Shown: positions 8,766 through 20,020 of the stretch, piece by piece
How the letters are laid out: each line of letters opens with the position of its first letter
How positions within the stretch are numbered: the stretch's first letter is position 1
NCBI RefSeq assembly: GCF_000372725.1
Contig: NW_005198244.1
Span: 944,718-1,008,717, forward strand
Source of the DNA: Emiliania huxleyi CCMP1516
Lineage: Eukaryota; Haptophyta; Isochrysidales; Noelaerhabdaceae
Direction: 5' to 3'
Length of the DNA stretch: 64,000 nucleotides
Translations under genes and position numbers: made by a program
Notes under the pieces: model-generated
The model's input: only the letters and a program-made list of their open reading frames with translations
The model's database searches: none
What the model was told of the DNA's origin: nothing

Positions 8766-11700
8766 TCAGTGAGGGGCCCACCGAGGCGGCGCACGCGGCT
8801 CGCCGGCGGCTGCTGCGCCGGCTCCAGCGGGCGGCGGCTGGGGCGGGGCGAGCCCTCCCTCGCCTCGAGGCACCGCCCCGCCCGCCTCGTCGAGGGGGCG
8901 CCTGTTCACAGGCGGAGGCGCGTGAACGGCGCCTCTCTTGACGGCCGCCTGCTTGAGCGCACGGCGAGAGCACATCTCGTCGAGGAGTCGTTGGGCGAGG
9001 AAGGGCGGCGCCATCTCCTGGAGAGGGAGGGGGGGATGGGGGAGTGTGCTGGGGAGGGGGTAGGAAGTGTCTAGGGAGGGGGGAGGAAGTGTGTAGCAAG
9101 TGTGTAGGGAGNNNNNNNNNNNNNNNNNNNNNNNNNNNNNNNNNNNNNNNNNNNNNNNNNNNNNNNNNNNNNNNNNNNNNNNNNNNNNNNNNNNNNNNNN
9201 NNNNNNNNNNNNNNNNNNNNNNNNNNNNNNNNNNNNNNNNNNNNNNNNNNNNNNNNNNNNNNNNNNNNNNNNNNNNNNNNNNNNNNNNNNNNNNNNNNNN
9301 NNNNNNNNNNNNNNNNNNNNNNNNNNNNNNNNNNNNNNNNNNNNNNNNNNNNNNNNNNNNNNNNNCGCCCCCAGCCCCCGCAAAGAGGGGGGGGGGGGAA
9401 AAAAAAACAAGCGTGGCCAAGAAACGGGTGGCCAAAACCGATACCCCCAGGCAGCGCCCAAGGGCGGCAAAGATCCGGGCAGAGAGGCGGGCCGAGGACG
9501 CGTCTCAGACGTGTCCTCGGCACGCATCTCTGCCCGCATCTCTGCCGCACCTCTGCCGCCTCTCCGCTGCGTCCGCCTCTCGCCCACGCCTCTCTCGCCC
9601 ACGCCTCTCTCTCTCTCTCCCCCCCCCTCTCTCTCTGTCTCTGTCTCTGTCTCTGTTTCTCTCTCCCTCTCCCTCTCTCTCTCTCGCCTGGCTCTCGCAG
9701 CGACTCCTCGACCCACGACAGCAGCCGGCCGACGGGAGAAGAGACGGCGAAGGTCGCCTGCAGCATCGTCCCGTCCGGCAGCCGGACGCGGACAGACGCC
9801 TTGCGGTACCGCCTCCGCCGCCGCGCCGCCTCCGCCTCGCGCGCCGCCCGCGTCTGCAGCACGCCCTCCCTCTCCCTGCGCGCAGAGGCCGCCGCTACCA
9901 TCTCGCGCGCGTCGTCGGCGGTGAGGCGGTAGAAGTCATCTCCGAGGTCTGCGGGTCTGCGCCGGGGTTGGGGGAGGGGGGGGGGGGGCGTGTGTGTGGG
10001 GAGGGGGGGGAGGGCCGTGTGGGGAAGGGGGGAGGGGAGGGGGGGGGGAAAAAGGGGGGCGGGGGCTGCAAAAAGGTGAGGCGGGGCGGCGGTATGCGCC
10101 TCGCGGCTGCTGCGCCGTCCGGAGCGAAAAAAACGCCCACGTCGGAGGGGCCCGCCTGGTGGAATGCAGAACAGAATCTAAAGCAGCGAGAGACAGCGCC
10201 TGGCCGAGGTGCAGCCGTGGTGCAGCCGATGTGCAGCCGAGGTGCAGCCGAAATCGCAGCCGAAATCGGAGCCGAAATCGGAGCCGAGATCGGAGGGGCG
10301 GAGAAGAGTCGCCTCTGCGTGCGTCGCCCACTCCTCCGCCTGAGAGGCAGGGATCGTCGTCTCCACTCTTCACTGTGCTGTGACGACAAGAGACCCCTCC
10401 ACCCCTCCCCCTCCCCCCCTCCCCCTCCCCCCCCCCCCCCCCTCCCGCCTGGGCCAGCAGCGCAGCGCACTCCTCCAGTGCCCCCGTGTCTGCAGCCTCC
10501 GCCTCAGCGAGCTCGGCGAAGTCTCCTGCGCGAGGAGGCAGGCCACGGGTCGAGGGGCGGCGGCGGCGCCGGAACCGCCTCGCTCTTCCCTCGGCTGCAA
10601 TCTCGGCTGCATTCTCGGCTGTCATCTCGGCTTCATCTCGGCTTAATCTCGGCTTCATCTCGGCTTCATCTCGGCTGTCATCTCGGCTGCAATCTCGGCT
10701 GTCATCTCGGCTGTCATCTCGGCTGTCATCTCGCGCCTCCCTCCGCGAGCCGGAAGCCACACAGCTGGAGCAGCGCGTGGGCGGCCGGGCTGGCGCCGAG
10801 CGCCGCCGCGATCTTCGGGTTGGAGAGCCGAACCTTGCGGTACTTCGGCTCGGCCGGCGCGCCGAGCACGTTGGCGACGAGCTTGCTGAGCAGGCCGAGG
10901 GCAGGCGCTGCGGCGGCCCCGTCTGCGGCGAGGAGGGAGGCCGCCTGCAGGGCAGGTGCTCCGACGCGTCAGGGCCTCGCGTCCGGGACATGTCCGAGAC
11001 ATGACATCTCCGAGACAGCGGCCGCCTCGTGCGCAGCGGCGAGGCGCGCGCCGCTGTCGGCTGGCACGTCGACTCGCAGGACCTGCTCAGCACATTAGGA
11101 TCATTACGTTCTTGTTGCCTTTTGTCGGCCGGCACGTCGGAAAGGGACCCTCGGCGCCTCTGCGGCGGGCGCCGCCACGGCGGGCGGCGGGGCGGCGGGA
11201 GAGATGTCTGGTCCAATCGCGCCCGATGCGAGGAGGCTGATTGCAGCCTCGACGTCGCCGCCGCTCGCCGCGAGCGCAGTGCGGGCGGACGCGGCGTCGA
11301 ACCCCATCTCGACGCAGACGGCAACCGACTCGTCCGACACTGCGGGCGCTGGCGCCGCCGCCGGCGCAGGGCCGGGTGCGGGCGCGCCGCCGACGGTTCC
11401 TCCTCCAAAGTTGCGCGGCGGAGCGGCCATCTCCTTGCTCGCAGCGATGCGGTCCTGCGTCGCCGCAGCCTTGGCGACCGCGCTCGGCTTGGAGCCGCCG
11501 CCGCCGCCGCAGCCTCTGCGCGCGAGCGCCGCCTCGCGCGCGGCGGCCGCTTGGGCCGCAGGCGTCATCGCCCGCGGCGGCGGGGGCAGATTTGCGCGCG
11601 GTGCATCGGACGGCGGCGGTGCCGCTGGCCGCGGTGCTGGCGGCGGGGCCGACGAGGAGGAGCCGAGCGCCTGGCCGCCGCCCTTCTTCTTCCACTTCTC

Positions 11701-11835
11701 GTCCTTGGTTTGAAAGAGGCCCTGCAGAGACTTGCCCATGTTGTCAAAGGCCTTGCCTGCCTCCTTCATGAGGTCATCCTTCTTCTCATCCTTCTTCTTG
11801 CCCTTGTTCTTGTCGCCGACCGAGTAGACGGACAT
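8766..11835 (-). CDS. UBA-PUB-UBX domain protein (p97/Cdc48 cofactor type)
   Basis: Reads from the ATG at 11835 (MSVYSVGDKNKGKKKDEKKDD). Domains in order: a lysine-rich N-terminus; a Pro/Ala-rich linker; a UBA-like helix bundle (VAVCVEMGFDAASARTALAASGGDVEAA split as VCVEMGFDAAS...ISLLASG) ending near 11220; a PUB domain (LLSKLVANVLGAPAEPKYRK, then VRLSNPKIAAALG, HALLQLCGFRL) at ~10740-10930; its last helix (FAELAEAEAADTGALEECAA) at ~10455-10530; a charged helix (AREMVAAASARREREGVL); and a UBX start (VRVRLPDGTMLQATF) at ~9730-9790. The final exon (LLDEMCSRRALKQAAVKRGA) lies beyond the N gap. PUB and UBX both bind p97/Cdc48 and UBA binds ubiquitin in known proteins, so a role in ubiquitin-dependent segregase work is likely. 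Most of the span is intron, with 11-bp repeats at 10203-10295 and 10590-10732 and a G-run near 10030. Confidence 0.72.
9112..9365. other. Assembly gap (254 Ns)
   Basis: Run of N within an intron of the UBX gene, bordered on the left by repeats of a GTGTAGGGAG/GTGTCTAGG-like 11-mer. Tandem repeats probably stopped the assembly here. The end of the UBX domain may be hidden by it. Confidence 0.95.
10203..10295 (-). repeat. Intronic 11-bp tandem array
   Basis: About eight units of GGTGCAGCCGA drifting into AATCGGAGCCG on the plus strand, inside an intron of the UBX gene. Confidence 0.85.
10590..10732 (-). repeat. Intronic 11-bp tandem array
   Basis: About thirteen units of the form TCTCGGCTGCA / TCTCGGCTTCA / TCTCGGCTGTCA on the plus strand, immediately downstream of the PUB exon of the minus-strand UBX gene. 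Confidence 0.88.
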
Positions 11836-11839
11836 CGTG

Positions 11840-12238
11840 AAGGACGCGGCGGCGCTGATGAGCGGGCGGTCGGCTTCGACTAAAAGAATTCGCGTTATAG
11901 GGCGGATGACAATGCGCATGTCGTCGACAATGAGGCGGCGCGAGTCGGCGGTGCGGCCGGTGAAGAGGTCGCACATGTCAGAGCTGCGGTGTTTCATGAG
12001 GACCCGGTTGGCGAGGCGGCGGATGGCTGCAGGGATGCCGTTGGGCGGGTGCCGGTGACGTTGCCCTTGTCGTCCCGCTTCTCGATCCCCAGCAGCTGGA
12101 GGTCGCCCCAGAGCGCGGCGGCGCTGTCGTGCACCCTGCCCTGGTTGATGGCTCCCTATCAAACAGGATCTCCCTCACGTCCGGGCCCGAGTAGTGCAGG
12201 AACTCGAGCTCCTCGTAGCTGACACCGTCCACGGACAT
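11840..12238 (-). pseudogene. Unrecognised ORF broken by two frame changes, upstream of the UBX gene
   Basis: From the ATG at 12238 the reading starts SVDGVSYEELEFLHYSGPD and ends the first frame near 12155. It continues in another frame with QGRVHDSAAALWGDLQLLGI, changes frame again near 12042, and goes on with IPAAIRRLANRVLMKHRSSD and DSRRLIVDDMRIVIRP. All three pieces look protein-like and are in order. The last frame is open into the start of the UBX protein, so this could be its N-terminal extension or a separate gene. Two frame changes within 200 bp suggest a pseudogene or assembly errors. I do not recognise the family. Confidence 0.4.
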
Positions 12239-12615
12239 GGCGCGCGCCTTGGGGACGGAGTGGAAGACCTCCCAGAAGTATACTTTCTTTTTGCCGAGGG
12301 GCGCAGTGAAGTGTGCCCTCTCACGTCTCAGATCGCCAGCCAGTCTCTCTCTCTCTCTGCACGATGCAGTCTGTTTATTTAGTTCTTTCAAAAACCGCCC
12401 GCCGCACAACACGCAACACACAACATACAACAAGTGCGCGTCTTTTCTCCTCTCGTATAAAGTACATACATTCTTTAAATTCTTTCTGGGTTGTTGTAAA
12501 ATTCTTTCTGGGGGCAGCGGGGTATTTTGGCGCCGAGCCCGAGGTAGAAAGGAACGAAACGGCACATTCCGATTGCGGCCGCCGCCACACTACTTACCAG
12601 CCGCCGTCTGCACCG

Positions 12616-14873
12616 ATGCGCACACGCGTAGCCCCAGCCGTCGTTCACTTCCTGCAGGGCCTCGTCGTACTTCTCCTGGCGTTCATCCCGATCGCGCCAG
12701 CGTGGGTCGTTTTGCTCGCGTTTTCGTCAGCATGCTACCCGCTGGGCTTCTTCAGTTCGGATGATGCGGTCGGCCTTCCAGAAAGCTATCGCCGCTGGCG
12801 TCGATTCCCACTCAAGATCCCGATGGTTCTCTTTGTAGACCTTCCGACGGGCTTTCTCCTCGCTTTGTACGTCGGAGGCTGGGTTTGCATACTTTTGCCG
12901 ATCACACACGTCGCTTTCGAAGTGGTCAGGCTCTTTGCTCCTTTCCAAAACGACCATAGTTCGAAAGCGACGTGTACTGGCAGGGTTGAGTCGACTAGAG
13001 ATTCAGGGGTCACGTCAGCTAGCTCCGATGTCGAGGCTCCTACTCGCAGTTTCTCGCACCTCCGCGCTCAGCGTGAGGACGGCACCAGATACCGTGATCA
13101 CGACTCTGTCTGGAAAGCGCTCGAGGGCGACGGCCTCGAAGGCGAGGACTCGAAGGTGATGCGAGGCGATGTGCGTCTACTCAGCCTCAAATGGATGATT
13201 GCTCGCGCCGCTGGGGGCAAAGCACTGCCGCGGCGGCAGGATCTCGAGAAGGATCACCCAGAGGCATTCATTGACGTTGCTGAGCTCAAGCAGATCGAGA
13301 GAGGAGCGAGGCTTGCGTTCAACCCCCACGTGTTTGGAGAAATGATGGGGGCGGTCCTCGGCAAGGGCGGCGGCCTTTGGGGCCTCCTAAAACTCTTGGC
13401 GTGCCTTTTTCGCCGCGAGCATAACGCTGACAAGTTGCTCCCGATCGTCTCCGTGTCCTACTGCTGGCTAGAAGCAGGACACCCGGATCGGGACGGTCGC
13501 CAGCTTCAGCTTCTATGTGACAAGCTCAACCGTCTCTACGGAGGGCGTGGGCTAGTTGGTGTGTGCCAGGAGTATGGTTTCTCTGACATGGGCGTCTTCA
13601 TCGATTGGACCTCCGGGTATCAAAAGGATCCGGCGCTCTGGTCCGAATGGATGGCAGACACTGCTTTGTATTCGCTGAGCGACGATGAGCTCAGAAAGGT
13701 GGCGGACCGCGAACGGTTTGTCGCTGAGCGACACGCGTACGAGGCGATGGCCGACGGGGCGCTGTACGCACTGAGCGAAGACCAGCTACGGAACTTGCCA
13801 GATGGCGAGCGTTTGGTCGCCGACCGGCGCGCGTATGAGGAGAGCCGATCTGAGGAGGAGAAGGCTAAGTTCGATCGTATGCTCAAGCACATGGACATCT
13901 GGTATGCGCACTCTTCAATCACGGTCGTCCTGCTTACGCAGCTTCCCGAGCAGCTTCCGCCTGGCTTTGATTCGACGCGCACCTACGATTCGCGCGGGTG
14001 GACGACGTTCGAGCGGTGCAGCGCCGAACTTGCCAAAAGCTTCGAGCTGGGCGTCGCAAAATGGAAGCTTGTGATCGATGTGGCCGATGCTGACGGAGGC
14101 GCGCAGCGGCGATTGCCGACAACCCCTGAACAGATGGAAGCGCTTCTCGCTGACTGCCGCTTCACAAACGGCTCCGATGAAAAGACGGTGCTCCGCCTGT
14201 ACGAGCAGACAGCGTTGGCGGTACTCGGTACAGTTGAAGAATTGAATTTCCTCGGTCTGCCCCTCAATTGCGATGATGAGTGGTGTTCACCCGCTAAACT
14301 GGCGGCCGCTCTAGATTACTGCAACCGCCTCAAGCAGTTGAACCTTGCCGCCACCCAACTCAATGACAGGGGCGTCGAAGACCTCGCGCGTGGGCTCCCT
14401 CGCGATGCGCTCCCGGCGCTGCAAAGACTTGTGGCGCTGGTCGCTTTGGTACGGACGGTATTAACGCGCTCATCAAGGCCTTCAACCGTGGTGTCGCCCC
14501 GGCATTACAAGAGCTCACGTTATGTTTCACTCCCATCGGAGACGCGGGGGCTGCGGCGTTGGCTGCGGCGATCGCGGCAGGCAGGCTACCAACGCAGATT
14601 AAGTGGTTGGACCTGGGTTGCTGCAATATTGGCAACGAGGGGGCGGAGACGTTGGCGGAAGCACTGCTCGAGACAGGTTCTGAGTGCCGCATTGCCTGCC
14701 CATTGAACCGGATTGGCATAGCCGGCCAGTCGGCACTGCTCAAGGCTCACGAGGGAAGGCATGGCCCATCGTTTGCGCATGCCCTCACCATTTTGCCCTG
14801 CAATGGCACCATATGGCCGGCAGCCTTCTCGCGTGCGGTAGGCCGAGCAATGCGCCGTGCTGTTGAAGGGTAG
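12616..14873 (+). CDS. Membrane-anchored LRR protein with a SYCW/HPD domain, frameshifted
   Basis: The ATG at 12616 fits best because it is followed by two hydrophobic helices (FLQGLVVLLLAFIPIAPAWV and IPMVLFVDLPTGFLLALYVG); the frame is open back to 12313. A middle domain has SVSYCWLEAGHPDRDGRQLQ, MGVFIDWTSGYQKDP and WTTFERCSAELAKSF, resembling the TIR/HET-like 'S-W ... HPD' domains common in algal genomes (family link is inference). Between them are two copies of a short helical repeat (ALYSLSDDELRKVADRERFV, ALYALSEDQLRNLPDGERLV). The C-terminus is leucine-rich repeats (LNFLGLPLN, LKQLNLAATQLNDRGVEDLA, LDLGCCNIGNEGAETLAEAL) of the ribonuclease-inhibitor type. The LRR frame shifts near 14425-14450 and continues to a stop at 14871-14873. 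That is either a sequence error or a broken gene. No introns. Confidence 0.6.
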
Positions 14874-15414
14874 GGGGTTGACAGCTGTCTACCCCCTACT
14901 GAGCCTCTCAGGCCTCAACGCTTGTGCTCAAACTCGCGGGGTGTCTCGGTGTCTGGGGGGCGGGGCGGGGGCGCGGGGGAGGGCGGGAGAGCTCCAGGCC
15001 GGCCTCTCACTCGGGGTCTCTCGGGGGAGAGCTCCAACAGGACGAGACTCGCCACGGCCCACGGGCACAGTGGCACACGCAGTCGCGCCGTTCTCCCGTT
15101 CATGAATATTATGCTCCACACTGATCATTATACGCGTTCTCCAGCCTTCGGTCACAGGTCAACAAGTGTACTCACTTAACACGCGTTGTCCCTGTTGAGC
15201 TCTGTGACACTTTGTGTGACACAACGACATGGCGTGCGCGGGAGGAGCGCGGGACTCGAGGGGTGCCGTCGGAGCGACTCGGGCTCAGCGCACAAGCGAC
15301 GAGCCGACGACCCTCCACCCTCCCCGAACTCAACACAGTCATGCAACGGAGAAAACTGCTCGAAAACTGGGCCGAGTGGCCACAGGCGCTTTGCGGCGCC
15401 AAACGCGTGGCGCG
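14874..15414. other. Intergenic region
   Basis: No gene supported between the converging LRR gene and ankyrin-SET gene. It contains an AT-richer patch at 15100-15240 with no repeat I could match elsewhere. Confidence 0.4.
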
Positions 15415-17528
15415 TCACAGCCAGCCGCGGCACTTGACCTCGCCTCGCTCGGTGGCGCCGCAGAGGCACTTCTTCTCAGAGTACTTTCTCCGGGTCGTGG
15501 CGCCCGGGTCGCGCAGGTAGCCGACCTCGTCGCCCTCCTTGATGTCCTTCTTTGCGAAGAAGCCGAAGCGGCACCAGCGGCCGTCCGGGTCGAAGTAGGA
15601 CTTGAGCGGCCTCACCACGAGGTTGGGGTCGCACCGAAAGTTGATGAAGGCGCCGACGTTCCGCACGGCGAATCCGTCGACGAACTGATCGCTCGAGGCG
15701 GAGCCGCGCTCAAAGACGTAGTCGCCGACGCGCTCGTGCAGCCGCGTCCGGCGCCCCTCCTCCTCGGGGCTGATGAGCTCGCCGACGTACTCGCACACAA
15801 AATCGTCTTGCCGGATGTCCTCTGCGGCCTGCACGCCCCACACTGCGGACGACTCCGAGCACTTGGTCAGGAAGAGGCGCAGCTTCTTCTCCACGCCCGC
15901 CGCGCCCGGGAGCTGAGCGGGGACGGGCTTCTGCTTGCGCGGCAAGGGCGGCAGCACGTCAAAGGAGACCTGCTCCGAGGCGTACACAAACAGGGGCGGC
16001 TCCACCGACTGGCCGCCTGGGCCGACTGCCGACGCGATCTCGACCTTGGGGTCAAGCGACACGAGCACCTGCGGACAGGTCGCAAGCGGCGCATGGTGGG
16101 CGCAGCGGGGAGGGCCAGCCACAGGCGGGCTGCGGGCTGCGGGGAGGGTCTTGGGGGCAAGGTGCGTCTGTGTGTCTAGGTAGCCCTCACGTCTCGGAGC
16201 TGCTGCACGAGCGAGCACTGCGCGAACTCTCCGGGCACGTTCTCGAACCGCCCGCGCTCAAACAGCCCGCGCGCCACGCGGAGCTGAGCCTCGGCGCTCG
16301 CGTGAGGCCGAGCCGCGCGCGCCCACCACAGCGCAACCATCTGGCGCGTCGCCGTCGGCCAAGCTGCCTTGTCGAGCTCGGCGCTGACGGCAGCGCTCGC
16401 GGCGCTCGCGGCCGCCTCCAAGGCGGCTTCGTCCTCCGGCTCGGGAGCCGGGCAGCCGGGCGGGTAAACCAGCCGCGTCGGCGGGCCGGAGACCTGGTAG
16501 AGGAGGAGCGAGCGCTCGTAGGCGCCGTCCCGCTTTTGGATCTTCGGGTAGTTTGGCTTCCCTTCGACCTTCAAGAGGGCGCGTGCGAGCGGGCTGCAGC
16601 GGCAGATGTCGAGCCACGAGAGGAAGGTGAGCCGCGCCTGGCGCCGCCCCGCTGTGGGGCCTTCCTCCGCCTCGCCGCGCTGCGCCGGGTCGCCCTCGCA
16701 GCTCGCCGCACCGCAGTGGCGCAGCAGCGAGCGGTCCTCTGCCGGCGTCTGCATCCCCTCCTGCCCGAGGAGGAAGAAGAGAAGCAGCTCGAGCGGCTCC
16801 CGCTGCCTGCTGCCGCGCACAGCGAGGCCCTTGACGAGCTTGCTCGGCGGCCCGGCGAGCACGTGCAGGACCGAAGCCGGCTTCAGCAGCCCGGCCCCAG
16901 CGAGCTCTCGCAGCGACGGCGCGGCCGCCTCCGCGTCGTACAGGAACTTGGCGAGCGCCGCGAGCGCCTCGCCCTGCCCGGCGCGCTTCAGCGTGTGGAT
17001 GGCCCTCGCGTGCCACTCGCGGACTTGCGCCTCGCCGAGCGCCGGCCGGGGCACCACCGGCGACGAGCTCCGGCGCACCAGCTTGCTCTGCGCCGTCGGC
17101 CGGGCGCGACTCGGGCCAGGCTCAGACGCGGCGCCTCGTGCCTCGCCGGCACCGCCGCCCTCGCCAACTCGCGCCTCGACGCGCCGCCCAAGCGCCGATC
17201 CGCCGAGCGCGGAGTGCGGCCGCTTGGGGGGAGGCTTCCTCGGCGGCCGCCTGGCCTCCTCCACCGCCCTGGCGGCTGCTGCCTCGGCCTCTGCCGCCCT
17301 CGCCGCCTCGACCGCCCTCACCGCCTCCGCCGCCGCCGCCGCCGCCTCCGCCTCCGCCACCCTCACCGCCTCCGCCGCCTCGGCCGCCTCCGCTTCTGCC
17401 GCCCTCGCCGCCTCCGCAGCCGCAGCCTCCTCTGTCGCCTTGGCTTCGGCCGCCCTCGCCGCCTCCGCAGCTGCTGCCTCCTGCGCCACCCTCGCAGCAT
17501 CGTGTTCGTGGACGTCGATGACCTCCAC

Positions 17529-17567
<39 letters not shown>

Positions 17568-19205
17568 CGGTGGCGGCGGCGGCGCCGGCGACCGCTTCGG
17601 CGTCGGCGACCGCCTCGAAACGGCCAGCAGCTGCCCGATCCTGTCCGCGTGCCGCCGCTGCCCGTCCGCGGCCGCCGCCGCCGCCAGCGCGCGCGGCGTC
17701 TGTCCGCGGCGGTCCTTAAGCAGGGGGTCGGCGCCGTGGCGGACGAGGAGGCGGACCGTCTTCTCGATCTCCTCGTCTGGCGCCGACTGCGCCGCCCAGT
17801 GCAACGCGCTCATCCCGCTCTTGTCCTGCTTGTCCACCTCGCCCAGCGCCTCGGCGGCCGCGAGCGCCTCGAGCATCGGCTCGACGAGGTCGGCGCTGCC
17901 ACTCTCCGAGGCCTCCATCAGCGGCGTGTAGCCCTTCTTCTGTGCGTAGCTCACCTCGGCGCGCGGGTCGGGCGAGCGGGCGAGCAGCTCCCTCCCGCCC
18001 GCGATTAGGGTCGCCTTGTCGCCCTCGGAGGCGTCGCGCAGGGCGCAGCAGACAAAGTAGAGCGGGCTGCCCTCGGCGCAGTCGTTCGGGGGCTGGCCGG
18101 CGGCGGGCGGCGGGTTGCAGTCGCACCCCTTGCCGAGCAGGAGCTCGATCAGGCAGGGCGCGTACGTCGCTGCCTCGTGCATCGGAGAGCGCTTCCCCCG
18201 CTCAACGCCGAACGCGTGCGCGCCCTGCGACAGCAGGTCGGCGACCCGCTGGCTGTTGCCGTTCTTCGTCTCGTTGCACAGCGCCTCGGTCAGCTGCTTC
18301 CTCTGCTTGTTGACGAGATTCGCCCGGCTCTTTCCGCCGCCCGGCGTTGCGCCGCCGCCGCCACCGCTGCCAGCGTCGCCACCGCTTGAGCTGCCGCCCG
18401 GGGCCGAGCTGCCGCCGCCACTGCTGCCACCGCCGCTGCTGCCGCCGCCGCCGCCGCCAGCACCGCCGCAGCCAGCGGTGCTGCCGCCGTCGCCAGCGCC
18501 GCCGCCGCCAGCGGTGCTGCCGCCGTCGCCAGCACCGCTGCCGCCGCCGGCACCGCTGCCGCCAGCGGTGCTGCCGCCGTCGCCAGCACCGCTGCCGCCG
18601 CCGGCACTGCTGCCGCCGCCAGTTGCGGCGCTGCTTGAAGCGTCCGTCTCTGCGGCTTGTTTGGTCGGTGGCGGCGCGCTGCGGGCGGCACGCGTCACCT
18701 CTTCCAGTCGGAGCGCGCAGTCCTCCTCGTCCCAGACAAAGGTCATGGAAGGGCACGCGACTTTGACGATCGCGATGTGCCCGCGATCGCCTTGGCGGCA
18801 CTTGCACGGCAGCAGGATCCTCACCTTTTGCCCCTCGGTGAGGTGTCTCGTGCTGATGCGCAGCTTGCGGACCGTGGGCATCGACGGATCCTCCTTGTGT
18901 GGGCGGTGCCTCATCTGGAGGCTCTGCCAGCTGAGGGGCTCAGACTCCTCCACGAGCGCGGCGGCGGCCGGCGCGGCGGCGGCCGGCGCGGCGGCGGCCG
19001 GCGCGGCCAAGGCCGACGCGGCCAAGGCCGGCGCGGCCAAGGCCGGCGCACCGCGCCGCGCGGGGGAGCCCGTGGTGGGGCAGGCGGACATGCACGCCTC
19101 TGGCGTCTGTTGCAGGGTCGTTGGAGTCCAAAGCTCTCGCACTCGCACGGGGATAATGAAGAAATCACACACACTTGTCATGCCGCGACCAGCACGCTCA
19201 GCCAC
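15415..19205 (-). CDS. Ankyrin-repeat SET-domain protein (histone-methyltransferase-like)
   Basis: Two exons, 16191-19205 and 15415-16068, joined in phase 0 by a 122-nt GT-AG intron (junction reads QLRD-VLVSL). N-terminus: an Ala-rich repeat and a Cys-containing segment (LLPCKCRQGDRGHIAIVK, SMTFVWDEEDCAL). Then a Gly/Ser linker, at least three ankyrin repeats (SPMHEAATYAPCLIELLL, GYTPLMEASESGSADLVEPM, GMSALHWAAQSA), a poly-Pro run, an Ala/Glu coiled region and a helical domain. The SET domain is at the C-terminus: WGVQAAEDIRQDDFVCEYVG, VGAFINFRCDPN, FGFFAKKDIKEGDEVGYLRD and post-SET CLCGATERGEVKCRG. SET enzymes methylate lysine using SAM. The usual NHSCxPN motif reads NFRCDPN and the usual GEELTFDY reads GDEVGYLRD, so activity is doubtful. 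The architecture recalls G9a/EHMT. Confidence 0.78.
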
Positions 19206-19300
19206 GCCCTGCTGCAGTGCGGTGTCGGCCAGCTCGTTGAGCGCGCCGCTTCGCGTGCACGGGGAAAATGAAGAAATACAATGCCGTGCCTATAGTTACT

Positions 19301-19340
19301 CCATCCCTCCCTTGGGTTGTCTCTTTTCTTTCGTTCTTTC
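19301..19340 (-). promoter_or_regulatory. Dispersed CCATCCCTCCCTTGGG/TTTCTTTC motif, copy 1
   Basis: Reads CCATCCCTCCCTTGGGTTGT then CTCTTTTCTTTCGTTCTTTC on the plus strand. It lies 96 bp upstream of the ankyrin-SET start, in the same gene-relative orientation as the copy 120 bp upstream of the GST-HIT gene (45331). Other copies are at 42891 (inverted) and 46582. It could be a 5'UTR or promoter element, or the end of a repeat family. Confidence 0.45.
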
Positions 19341-19719
19341 TGAGAGAGAGAGATTTTTATTAACCAACAAGAAATCACGACTCTCACAGTGATTTGGGCT
19401 CGGCAGCTTGTTAGCCCTCAGCTCTTTTCTCTTTCTGTAGTTCCTAACTAACTAACTAGCCTAGTGTTGTGCAACACCGGTGAGTCGCCGCCAGCCGGCG
19501 GGCGCATCAGGCAAGACCGTCCGCGCAGCGTATTCTGGCGTCACCGACCCGCCGGTCGCCTCCAGCGTCTCCGCCAGCGCGCGGCGGCGGGGTCCTCTAG
19601 AATTAATGGCATGTGTGGACTCCTCTCTCTCTCGCCGAAGTCCCCCAAAACGTCAGGAGACAGGAGAAGAAAGAGAGGAGTATAGAGAGAGATACAAAAC
19701 AAGAACACAACGCACTCTC

Positions 19720-20018
19720 TCACATGACAAGCGATCCCACGACAGCGATTGTGGGGACTACATGATCCGTCCGTGAGGGGTGGAGCGGTGGAGGGGCCCG
19801 TCCGCGGAGCTCCAGTTGGTGCGCATCTTTGGCCTGCTTGTTGATGTTCTCGGCGTCGCCCGCTGAAAAGAAAGAAGAAACGCGTCAGCTGCGTCAGTCT
19901 GGCGCTCGCGCTTGGAGCTCCCGATCGACTGCGACGCCTCACCCGCCACGGTACTCAACAGCTCGTGCGTCTTGCTCGGCCCCTTTGACAGACGCATACT
20001 CTTCCACGCCAACATCAT
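19720..20018 (-). CDS. Possible small two-exon gene, unknown
   Basis: Exon 19943-20018 (MMLAWKSMRLSKGPSKTHEL) joins by an 80-nt GT-AG intron with a pyrimidine tract (CTTCTTTCTTTTCAG) to exon 19720-19862 (GDAENINKQAKDAHQLELRG), ending at a TGA. The phases agree and the translated text looks protein-like, but I do not recognise it. The start almost touches the ATG of the divergent GH3 gene, so one of the two starts may be wrong. Confidence 0.33.
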
Positions 20019-20020
20019 CG

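Larger units (their letters stand above)
19206..20020. other. Divergent intergenic region between the ankyrin-SET and first GH3 genes
   Basis: Holds the CCATCCCTCCCTTGGG-type motif (19301-19340), a short GA run near 19344 and a possible small minus-strand gene (19720-20018). Confidence 0.5.

Noticed and set aside
12133..12156. 24-nt GT...AG micro-intron to explain the frame change at 12155
   Set aside because: Removing it is frame-neutral and does not restore the downstream reading.
16170..18008. 612-aa plus-strand ORF opposite the ankyrin-SET gene
   Set aside because: Arg/Leu-rich antisense shadow; ankyrin repeats and splice phase support the minus strand.
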